DNA of 64,000 bases, from contig NZ_BEYR01000001.1 of NCBI RefSeq assembly GCF_002933815.1, forward strand, positions 2,597,765-2,661,764, read 5' to 3'. The notes below the pieces were generated by a model. It was given only the letters and a program-made list of their open reading frames with translations, made no database searches and was not told where the DNA came from. Of the stretch, positions 1 through 6,842 are shown one piece after another (positions within the stretch are counted from its first letter, which is position 1; each line of letters opens with the position of its first letter). A program made the position numbers and the translations under genes. The DNA comes from Sphingobacterium sp. HMA12. GTDB taxonomy: Bacteria; Bacteroidota; Bacteroidia; Sphingobacteriales; Sphingobacteriaceae.

Positions 1-65
1 ATATTATTCTCATTTACGGTAGTACCTGCCATGTCAAATACCACCATCTTGATCGCTTCTTTCAT
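1..65 (-). CDS. HAD-superfamily hydrolase, N-terminal end only
   Basis: Only the first 21 codons lie in the window; the gene continues past the left edge. The protein begins MKEAIKMVVFDMAGTTV, and DMAGT is HAD motif I, whose first aspartate is the nucleophile of this hydrolase superfamily. The FDMAGTTV form is common in phosphonatase-like members, so a phosphatase or phosphonoacetaldehyde-hydrolase-like enzyme is likely, but the substrate cannot be told from this fragment. TATTTTTG at 89-96 (minus strand) fits the Bacteroidota -7 box and leaves a short leader before the ATG. Confidence 0.7.
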   Translation of the reverse strand, partial: MKEAIKMVVFDMAGTTVNENN

Positions 66-166
66 CTATTTAACTATTAAATGTTTAGCAAAAATAAAAA
101 ATTGTTAAATAAAACTAAACTTTTAAATGTTAACTTATTGCTATATTTAAGTTAAGAAGACATGAG

Positions 167-616
167 TTAACATAGTGCAAAATAATAAGTCCAACAAATC
201 AACAGTACCTGAAATGGGATGCGAAACCACAGGTATTCGGTACCTTTCCCGTCAAAAGTTGCCGTTTCATAATTTAGATGTCTTATACTGGCGAGTATAT
301 TTGTTGGTAGTATAAGGATAAAAAAGACAATCAACAGTATGCCCGTGAGACGGCTTAGTGAGGATATAAACAAACCGAAAGCGGCCATAACTTCCAACAA
401 TCCGGTCAAATAAATCACTTCTTTTTTCAAGGGAAAAAAATCAGGAAGCATCAGCATCATACCTTTTGTGTAGATCAGGTGTCCCAGTGAGGTGAACAAT
501 AAGGTTGCAGCTAAAGCGAGTTTCCCAGCCAGATGATAATCCATACAACCTTTGTATTGTCGAATGAACAAGTTGCCAATGACAAAGACAATAAGTAAAA
601 CAAAAAGTGGTTTCAT
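167..616 (-). CDS. DoxX-like small integral membrane protein
   Basis: The 149-residue protein is almost wholly hydrophobic, with about four membrane segments (roughly residues 1-18, 30-50, 66-107 and 132-149). The size, the GHLIYTKGMMLMLPDFFP stretch after helix 2 and the following helix pair resemble the DoxX/DoxX-like family of inner-membrane proteins, whose biochemical role is mostly unknown. It lies 54 nt downstream of the Crp-like regulator on the same strand, so the two may be co-transcribed. The assignment rests on topology and overall pattern, not on a catalytic motif. Confidence 0.6.
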   Translation of the reverse strand: MKPLFVLLIVFVIGNLFIRQYKGCMDYHLAGKLALAATLLFTSLGHLIYTKGMMLMLPDFFPLKKEVIYLTGLLEVMAAFGLFISSLSRLTGILLIVFFILILPTNILASIRHLNYETATFDGKGTEYLWFRIPFQVLLICWTYYFALC

Positions 617-670
617 AATCTTTTTTTTTCAAAGTTATAGGTCTTTCTGTTCCTCATCAATGAACAATTG

Positions 671-1246
671 TTAAGAAATTTCCTTTCGGATCCTACTCAG
701 GGACTGGGGTCTGATTCCGATATATGATGCGAGGTATTTTAAGGGTATATTTTTAATCAGCTCAGGCTGTTCTCGCATCAAATTGAGATACCGCGTCTTG
801 GCTGAATCTTCAAGAAGGGTGAACTCGCGTTTCATTTTCTTCAAAAATATATCTTCTATTGCCTTCCGGCCGATGAAATTCCCTACCTGTGTCGTTTTAT
901 ACACGGTATTCAAATCAGTATAAGATATTCGCCACAAGACACAATCTGTAATTGCTTCAAGGTTATAGGACGATGGTGTCTGGGTAAGAAATGAATCATA
1001 GGCGCTTACAAAAGAGTTTTCAAATGCAAAACCAAATGTAAAATCATACTCTAATTTTGGAATATTGAAACGAATAATACCGCTCTCAATAAAAGACAGG
1101 TATCGTTCCGTTTTACCCATTTCCAGAATCAGTGATCTTTTGGGAAAAACTACTTTGGTAAGCATCGAAGAAAAAATATCCCAGTCCTTCGTCTCCATCG
1201 TAATGAGCGAATTGAAATACGCTTTGATTTTATCCATGCTATCCAT
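671..1246 (-). CDS. Crp/Fnr-family transcriptional regulator
   Basis: This 191-residue protein has the layout of Bacteroidota Crp-like regulators: an N-terminal cyclic-nucleotide-binding-type beta roll (about residues 20-115, with SFIESGIIRF in the position of the usual LxxGxxR turn), a long dimer helix, and a short C-terminal helix-turn-helix ending LKYLASYIGIRPQSLSRIRKE. The phosphate-binding cassette of true cAMP receptors is not recognisable, so the effector is unknown. It is divergent from the large DoxX-like gene at 1361 and precedes the small DoxX-like gene at 616, making these membrane proteins its likely targets. Confidence 0.85.
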   Translation of the reverse strand: MDSMDKIKAYFNSLITMETKDWDIFSSMLTKVVFPKRSLILEMGKTERYLSFIESGIIRFNIPKLEYDFTFGFAFENSFVSAYDSFLTQTPSSYNLEAITDCVLWRISYTDLNTVYKTTQVGNFIGRKAIEDIFLKKMKREFTLLEDSAKTRYLNLMREQPELIKNIPLKYLASYIGIRPQSLSRIRKEIS

Positions 1247-1360
1247 ACTTCAAAACAAGATAAGAACTTCTGGTCAAACAAGAAAAAACGTAAATTTATT
1301 AATTATTTAAGCACTTAATTTCATGGATAAATATTAATTTAATCACTATAAACTTTCATT

Positions 1361-2617
1361 ATGACTTCTATACCAGACTACAGTATCAAAATATGGTCCC
1401 CATCAAAGAAATTCATCTTCCGATTTTCATTTATTTTCATTTTTTCATTCCTATTTGTATTCAATAATGGCGCCTTTCCAATTTTCGGGTACATCAGCAA
1501 ACCGCTAACCGACTTTATGCATTGGCTTACTCCCTGGTTTGCGAAAACCATTTTACGATATCAGTACGATTACACGGTTTTTATTAATGGTAGTGGGGAC
1601 ACTTCCTATGGCTGGATATCGTTACTTCTCCTTATCATAATTGCTTCGGCAGGTACAGTTATGTGGTCTCTATTTGATTCAAGGCGACCAAACTATGAAA
1701 ATTTATATTATTGGCTGACCACAGCTATACGTTACTATATTGCACTCATGTTGATAAACTATGGCGTAATCAAGGTAATGCATTTGCAGATGCGACCACC
1801 CTCGTTGACGCAGCTCATGCAGCCCTTGGGCGAATACTCTCCGATGGGATTGGCCTGGACATTTATTGGTTTTTCTAAAGGCTATAATATCCTTATTGGC
1901 ATAGCCGAAATATTATCGGGACTGCTTCTATTCAGAAAAACGGTTGTATTGGGAGCTTTGGTAACTATTGTTACCAGCATCAACATCATGTCCATCAATT
2001 ATTTTTACGATGTCCCTGTCAAGATGATTTCGACCGCACTATTTTTACTTTCCCTGTTTTTGTTGCTTCCTTTCGCTCAGACACTGTTTTCCATATTTAT
2101 AAAAGGACGACCAGCACAGTTGACCACGATTCAACCACCGCGATTCAATACAGCTTGGAAGAGAAAGGGACTTGCCGTCATCAAAATATTAATACTTATC
2201 ATCTTTGGAGTACAACAGGTAATTGGGATTTTTAAAACCGTGGAGCTGATGAATACCTATTTTAGAAAATCACCACTCTACGGGATCTACCATTTTGAAA
2301 AAAACAATGAGGATATAAAAACTATTCCCAAAGAATGGCGACAGATCACTTTTCAGCATGACAACGATCATGTCTTTGTGCGTGATATAGACTACAATCC
2401 GCAGACCTTACCCATCCTAATTGATGTCCAACAACAAAAACTCACATTGAATAGTTATCAATACGATTATGAAATCGATCAAAATGGAAATATCTTATTG
2501 GCGAAAACGGTTGAAAACCGTCTGGAGAAAATTAAACTTATCAAACAGGATCCCCAACAATTGGAATTAAAAAAACATTCTTTTCATTGGATACAGGAAT
2601 ATCCAAACAGCCGATAG
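1361..2617 (+). CDS. DoxX-family membrane protein with C-terminal soluble domain
   Basis: The protein has 418 residues. The first 285 or so contain about seven hydrophobic segments, with a DoxX-like core (residues 120-240: RYYIALMLINYGVIKV, then a helix after SKGYNILIGIAEILSG). The last 120 residues are hydrophilic with a beta-rich look (ITFQHDNDHVFVRDIDYN) and probably face the periplasm. It is divergent from the Crp-like regulator at 1246. Proteins of this size with the YGVIKV motif are common in Bacteroidota and are usually annotated only as DoxX-like; no enzymatic role can be assigned. Confidence 0.65.
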   Translation: MTSIPDYSIKIWSPSKKFIFRFSFIFIFSFLFVFNNGAFPIFGYISKPLTDFMHWLTPWFAKTILRYQYDYTVFINGSGDTSYGWISLLLLIIIASAGTVMWSLFDSRRPNYENLYYWLTTAIRYYIALMLINYGVIKVMHLQMRPPSLTQLMQPLGEYSPMGLAWTFIGFSKGYNILIGIAEILSGLLLFRKTVVLGALVTIVTSINIMSINYFYDVPVKMISTALFLLSLFLLLPFAQTLFSIFIKGRPAQLTTIQPPRFNTAWKRKGLAVIKILILIIFGVQQVIGIFKTVELMNTYFRKSPLYGIYHFEKNNEDIKTIPKEWRQITFQHDNDHVFVRDIDYNPQTLPILIDVQQQKLTLNSYQYDYEIDQNGNILLAKTVENRLEKIKLIKQDPQQLELKKHSFHWIQEYPNSR

Positions 2618-3206
2618 TGCAAACATAACTTGCGGGGATATCAATTACATCTTGTCTTTCCCGGACAACGGAGCCATTTTAGCGCATTGGACCATACCAT
2701 TGTTTATCAACTTCGTATTGACAGACTAAATTTCGAAAAGATTTGCTTCGCGCTGCGATTTAGTCAGTACCTATACAGAAAATACCCTGTGCAAAATCTT
2801 ACAAAATCGGAGTTTACCTCCTGTTTTATTTAAATTTCTGCAACTTGTTGAAATCCATTTCAACAAAGAACGTGCTGTTACATTCTACACAAAAAAATTA
2901 AATGTTACCTCAAGTCATCTCGCTACACTGACACGAGAGCACACGGAGATATCACCAGCAAAAGTTATCAGAGAACGCATACTTGTCGAATCCATGCGTC
3001 TTTTGAGCCTTGTTCCCATCTCGGTCAAAGCCGCAATGGTTGAACTTGGTTTTGGGGATCAGGTTGCCTTCACTCATTTCTTTAAGAAATTGACTGGTAT
3101 TCCACCAGGTAAGTTTCACAGAACACGATCACATTTTATTAAAGGAGGCTGTTTCATCGGTCTACTTAAAACTATCAACACCAAGAATCGTGTTTTGAAG
3201 GGTTAA
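2618..3206 (+). pseudogene. AraC-family regulator, truncated and frameshifted
   Basis: Two reading frames together encode the C-terminal two thirds of an AraC regulator. The first (2618-2822) reads YQLHLVFPGQRSHF and VYQLRIDRLNFEKI, typical of the sensor domain of Bacteroidota AraC proteins. It stops at 2831-2833. Dropping one base near 2822 joins it to a second frame that continues EFTSVLFKFLQLVEIHF and runs through the helix-turn-helix domain (VKAAMVELGFGDQVAFTHFF, then LTGIPPGKFHRTR) to the stop at 3206. No start codon or N-terminus is present: the coding remnant begins directly after the DoxX-like gene's stop. It is therefore a pseudogene with at least two lesions. Confidence 0.8.
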
Positions 3207-3229
3207 TTGTTCCGCGAAATTAAATCAGC

Positions 3230-4816
3230 CTATTTTTTCTTTAATGTTATATTATCCAAGTATACCATGTCCTTGCCTGTATTCGTAAATGTGATGCGTA
3301 CAATTTTTTTATTTGGCTTGATTTCCTGACCGGTTACAAAACTAATTTCTTGCTTTTTGCCTTTTTTTTCTAAATCCTGCACTTGTTGTGTCACAGTTGA
3401 CAGGTCTCCGGTAACAACAGCCACATTAGCTACCTCTACCTTTATATTTTCACCTTTACCCCAATATGTAAGGTTAAATAACTGTTCTGGATCCAGATAA
3501 ACATATTGCTCGATTTTTTGCCCTGATGCGAGCACTACAGCCTTGCTCCCCTTTTCGCCCTTACCATCTTCGATCGTGGCCTCACCTTCCCAAGGCGCAA
3601 GTCCAGCTTTACTTTCAAAATCAGGATTAGGTAGTTCATTCCCCGCCTTTAAAGGCCAGTTGTATGCACGAATGTAATCGACCTCCATATTGACTCCACC
3701 TTCAGATCCGTAAGCGCCAAGGAATACATTCATAAAGTGATTAGGTGAGAAAATCTGGTTTTTATTCGTGTATTCTTTGATCAGATCTCCATTGATGTAA
3801 TGCTTAATACTCGTCGGCGTCCATAACACACCGTGGGTCAGCCACTGTCCTACGTGTTCATAACCTTCTGCAATATGCGTGGCAAGATTACGTTGAAATA
3901 CACCTTTTGAATCAACATGTCCATGAATCACAAATTGAGCCGTGATATACTCAAAAACATCGATTTCGAAAAGCTGTCCCTTTGGACGGATCCCCTTTAT
4001 TCCATCCACTTCAGAACCTGCCTGCAGGTAATAACGAATATCCGGTCCGGGTGAATCAAACCAGAAAGCCGTATTTGTTCCTTTTGGATTCCCTTGACGA
4101 TTACGTCTTACCTTAACTTCAAAATACCCGCCCTTACTGTTGTCCAATAGATTTTCATTGGACTTCCAATCGTAGGTTTGGATAGATGAAATTTTCTGGT
4201 TTCCCCCTTCAGTAAAGATCCGTTTGGGAATTGTATCATTGACATACAGATTGATCGCCGATCCATTTAAGGTATAAGCAGGTTGTGGCAATCGATCTTG
4301 CAACATTTCATCCCTGGATTTCGCATTCAGATAGTTCAGGGACGAAAAGTAATTTGTCGTCCATTTATTGCGATTAAGTAATTGATCATTAAACTCATCC
4401 TGCCAATAGACTTCCATGCCAAGTGGAACGGCTCTTGAACTTGGATTTTTTTGCACTTCATCCAGTTCAGTATCATCCAACTCCCATTCCTTGCTTGTAT
4501 ATACCTTTCCATTTGCCAGCGATTTACCCCCGGCAGACTCTAACCAGATATAATAGGTCGTTTCGGGATCTACCTGTTGAATATAATAACGTCTGGCCCC
4601 ATCAGCCCATATGGCGTTGGCAGTTTGCGGTTTTTTATTTGTTTTCGCCCAGAAGACTTTTGTCCCAGACATGTCCGACTGGTTATCCTTCATGTCCACA
4701 CGGATCCAGCTCCGGGTTCCCAAAAGTCGCAATGCTGCGTTTGACTTTGCCGTTTGAGCCGATAGCGCTAGTGCTGACAATATTTGAATGCTGGCAAGGA
4801 ATATATATTTTTTCAC
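3230..4816 (-). CDS. Secreted GH16 polysaccharidase (agarase/porphyranase-like)
   Basis: The 528-residue protein starts with a signal peptide (MKKYIFLASIQILSALALSAQ). Residues about 25-125 look like a fibronectin-type/beta-sandwich module. The GH16 catalytic domain follows (about 135-395), with QDEFNDQLLNRNKW at its start and the active-site motif FEIDVFEYI near residue 285, which contains the ExDxxE nucleophile and acid/base glutamates in the beta-bulge form used by laminarinases, agarases and porphyranases. The C-terminal 130 residues resemble a CBM4/9-like carbohydrate-binding module. It probably cleaves an algal or plant beta-glycan or galactan outside the cell. The N-terminal beta-sandwich is more typical of agarase/porphyranase-type enzymes than of bacterial licheninases. 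Confidence 0.85.
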   Translation of the reverse strand: MKKYIFLASIQILSALALSAQTAKSNAALRLLGTRSWIRVDMKDNQSDMSGTKVFWAKTNKKPQTANAIWADGARRYYIQQVDPETTYYIWLESAGGKSLANGKVYTSKEWELDDTELDEVQKNPSSRAVPLGMEVYWQDEFNDQLLNRNKWTTNYFSSLNYLNAKSRDEMLQDRLPQPAYTLNGSAINLYVNDTIPKRIFTEGGNQKISSIQTYDWKSNENLLDNSKGGYFEVKVRRNRQGNPKGTNTAFWFDSPGPDIRYYLQAGSEVDGIKGIRPKGQLFEIDVFEYITAQFVIHGHVDSKGVFQRNLATHIAEGYEHVGQWLTHGVLWTPTSIKHYINGDLIKEYTNKNQIFSPNHFMNVFLGAYGSEGGVNMEVDYIRAYNWPLKAGNELPNPDFESKAGLAPWEGEATIEDGKGEKGSKAVVLASGQKIEQYVYLDPEQLFNLTYWGKGENIKVEVANVAVVTGDLSTVTQQVQDLEKKGKKQEISFVTGQEIKPNKKIVRITFTNTGKDMVYLDNITLKKK

Positions 4817-5070
4817 AATTTTCTGATTTTATAAACGAACAATGCCAATCTCCTTACAGGCAGATTATAGCCCTACGATAATAATGAGAATTATCAACAT
4901 TGGCAACTCTGATCAAAACGCAACCGTTTGTTCAATTTAGCCGCCTGGACAAATATGGTGGTCTAACGCGATTAACCCGTCCGCGCGGCAGATAAAACAG
5001 TTAAATTATGTATATTGCTTTAAGAATTTGATACAGCAGTCAAATACAATTGATATAGGTTTGTTTTTAA

Positions 5071-5196
5071 TACAGTGTGGATACAGCAAGTGATTTTAAC
5101 CGGCCAATAGCTCTTGCCCAACATTGGGTCGACGCCTGGAACCAACACCGTTTTTCTGACCAGAGCTGGTCATGTCACAATTCGTATGTGATTTAA
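5071..5196 (+). pseudogene. Possible SnoaL/NTF2-like domain remnant
   Basis: A short open stretch reads FNRPIALAQHWVDAWNQHR (conserved core 5104-5151). This is very close to the first helix of SnoaL-like (NTF2-fold) proteins, where A-x-x-W-V-D-A-W-N-x-H is the usual signature. After this helix the frame loses similarity and stops at 5194, and no start codon with a ribosome site precedes it. I read it as the decayed 5' end of such a gene in the otherwise empty gap between the cytolysin-like gene and GH16. Only one helix supports the call. Confidence 0.3.
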
Positions 5197-5249
5197 ACAA
5201 ATTCAGTTTAAGATTGCAAGAAAAAAGCGACAACCCCTCGCTAGTGGAT

Positions 5250-6248
5250 TCAATTATTGTTTTCCTCGCGGACAAGAAAATCATAGGAATACCAAAATTT
5301 CAAAAGTGAAAAATTGTCAAGGCTCCGGAGTGAATAGCTTATGGGAAAATCAAATGAATTACTTTGCTTTTCAAACTCTTTTTTAAATTCCGTTACCAGT
5401 TTTGCTATTCCTTGTAGACCATTTTCACGTTTGATAAAGCTTTCTTTTTTGCCTCCGCGTAAATAGATCAACAGATCTGAGGCGTTAAGGACCGTTTGTT
5501 CCTTTTCAGTCAATGGTTGACCGCTCAGTAATTTATCGAGTGCGTTTTTGAAATCAATTCGCGGAAAATCACTTTCCCCCATCATAATCACATGAGTACC
5601 GTAATTCACAACATTCGTATAATAGGGATTAAAACCAGCCTGCAGTAGTTGAGCGACATCTTTACTTGGAAAGGCAGACGAAAACTCATTGAATTGCGCC
5701 ATTAAAGAAAATGCGATATTTTCACTACGCATCAAACAGCTATATGCTCGTTTAATGGTAGTTGAATCATGGTGTTCCACAAGCTTTAGGACACTGTCTA
5801 CGTCAGGACTATTATTGAGGTGATAACGAATTGACTCATAATCAAAGAAATCTGTCACAGAAAACCCCGACATAGCAAGCTCTGAACTTTTATTTTTTCG
5901 GGCATATGAACGAACACCTTCAAACGTTGGTACGATCTTGGCACTGGAAATAACAGGAGTGGTTGGTACTATTGTGATTTTGAATGGCTTATAATGACTG
6001 CGCAAGGAAGTTAATCCAACGGTAGGCATGGTATCTTTCAGTCCCCACACCGTTCCCAAATAAAAATTTTTGTCCACGGTCTGATCCACATAGAGCTGGT
6101 TTACCGAAAAACCAACAGAACGACTAATAAACTGAAATTTTTTAGCTAATGTACTACCATCGATCTCCACAGAATCGGGATCAACATCCTCCTTGTCACA
6201 ACCGGACAATAAAAACAAACCGAGCAACAGTACAAAAAGATATTTCAT
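5250..6248 (-). CDS. Lipoprotein resembling cholesterol-dependent cytolysin domains 1-3 (CDC-like)
   Basis: The 332-residue protein has a lipoprotein signal (MKYLFVLLLGLFLLSGC, lipobox LSGC). The rest lines up in order with thiol-activated cytolysins: NFYLGTVW with the LYPGAL segment; KRAYSCLMRSENIAFSL with the FKQIYY strand; FPSKDVAQLLQAGFN, then YYTNVVNYGTHVIMM with the YISSVAYGRQVYVKL strand; LLIYLRGGKK with KAVIYGG; and FDFPISYSLRSLDN with the GVPISYTTNFLKDN segment. It ends there, so the membrane-binding domain 4 with its tryptophan-rich undecapeptide is absent, as in the short CDC-like proteins reported from Bacteroidota. The alignment is from memory; identity is low but collinear. No partner gene is adjacent. 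It could act as a pore former or pore subunit, probably anchored in a membrane by its lipid. Confidence 0.65.
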   Translation of the reverse strand: MKYLFVLLLGLFLLSGCDKEDVDPDSVEIDGSTLAKKFQFISRSVGFSVNQLYVDQTVDKNFYLGTVWGLKDTMPTVGLTSLRSHYKPFKITIVPTTPVISSAKIVPTFEGVRSYARKNKSSELAMSGFSVTDFFDYESIRYHLNNSPDVDSVLKLVEHHDSTTIKRAYSCLMRSENIAFSLMAQFNEFSSAFPSKDVAQLLQAGFNPYYTNVVNYGTHVIMMGESDFPRIDFKNALDKLLSGQPLTEKEQTVLNASDLLIYLRGGKKESFIKRENGLQGIAKLVTEFKKEFEKQSNSFDFPISYSLRSLDNFSLLKFWYSYDFLVREENNN

Positions 6249-6480
6249 GATTCAAAAATTACTCGCTTTCCAAAAGTCAAAATATTTCCGTATTAACAGC
6301 GGCAAGGCTAAAGGCTTTTGGTTCTCTACCAAAGATATACAAAAATACTTTTCTAACCTATATAAAAATCAGAATAACAAATGGATAAGATAAAAAACTC
6401 CTTCACAAGCATAGGAACAGCATCTCGTGCAAGCATCAGCAGATAGAATTAATCATCAGAGTCGCAAATTTCTAAAAAAC

Positions 6481-6516
6481 GAAAGCCGTTGGAACGGGGA
6501 ATTCCGAACGGCTTTC
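6481..6516 (-). terminator. Stem-loop terminator, leftward
   Basis: GAAAGCCGTT (6481-6490) pairs with AACGGCTTTC (6507-6516), extended inside by GGAA/TTCC. On the minus strand the stem is followed by six T residues. No minus-strand gene lies upstream of it, so it may be left from a lost gene. Confidence 0.6.
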
Positions 6517-6608
6517 TTCTAACCTAATGAAAAACAGCTATACCGTTACCGGTACGTGTTGATCTCCTATTCCAAATATATCAAGTCTATTTCTCCAGTA
6601 TACCATCT

Positions 6609-6641
6609 ATTTACAATCCGTCTTTTTTATTTACGATTCGT
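6609..6641 (+). repeat. Direct repeat ATTTAC(A/G)AT(C/T)CGT, two copies
   Basis: ATTTACAATCCGT (6609-6621) and ATTTACGATTCGT (6629-6641) are 20 bp apart. Closely related pairs occur at 9631-9664 and a looser pair at 46225-46255. The rest of the gap 6249-6842 holds the stem-loop at 6481, a small inverted repeat GACTTGCA/TGCAAGTC near 6720-6743 and the TonB-receptor promoter; no further gene is seen. Confidence 0.4.
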
Positions 6642-6770
6642 ATCTACCGTATATCCGTAAATGATCGTTGATCTATAACAGCCACTAAGGATAAGTTGAC
6701 CAATAACAGACTTATCAGCGACTTGCAGCTGTGATGCAAGTCAGATAAAAAATGAATTATTTTTTATTTT

Positions 6771-6784
6771 AAATCAGTCTAAAT
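6771..6784 (-). promoter_or_regulatory. Putative iron-regulator (Fur-like) site 1
   Basis: The minus strand reads ATTTAGACTGATTT. Nearly the same 14-mer recurs at 6819-6832 (ATTTAGACTAATTC) and upstream of the second siderophore-receptor operon (27890-27903, ATTTAGATTGATTA). It lies about 15 nt upstream of the -7 box of the TonB receptor gene. The link to Fur is inferred from the target genes. Confidence 0.45.
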
Positions 6785-6798
6785 AACTAAAATAATTG

Positions 6799-6806
6799 TA
6801 TGTTTG
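6799..6806 (+). promoter_or_regulatory. -7 promoter element of TonB receptor gene
   Basis: TATGTTTG matches the Bacteroidota primary-sigma -7 consensus TAnnTTTG. It is bracketed by the two ATTTAGACT sites, so a bound repressor would cover the promoter and the start of the transcript. Confidence 0.55.
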
Positions 6807-6818
6807 CGTCGACAAATA

Positions 6819-6832
6819 ATTTAGACTAATTC
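6819..6832 (+). promoter_or_regulatory. Putative iron-regulator (Fur-like) site 2
   Basis: ATTTAGACTAATTC, facing the opposite way to the site at 6771-6784. It lies just downstream of the expected transcription start and 10 nt before the start codon, a typical position for a repressor. Confidence 0.45.
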
Positions 6833-6842
6833 AATATTAACA

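Noticed and set aside
4423..4881. 152-codon open frame on the plus strand across the GH16 gene start
   Set aside because: It is antisense to a well-supported GH16 gene, has no domain, and is rich in residues expected from the reversed codons.
4877..4895. E. coli-style Fur box (GATAAT-N7-ATTATC) upstream of the GH16 gene
   Set aside because: Good match at the ends, but the iron-type genes in this window carry a different motif and GH16 has no known iron link; probably chance in AT-rich DNA.
5096..5284. 62-codon minus-strand frame downstream of the cytolysin-like gene
   Set aside because: It overlaps the true C-terminus of that gene in another frame and has no motif.
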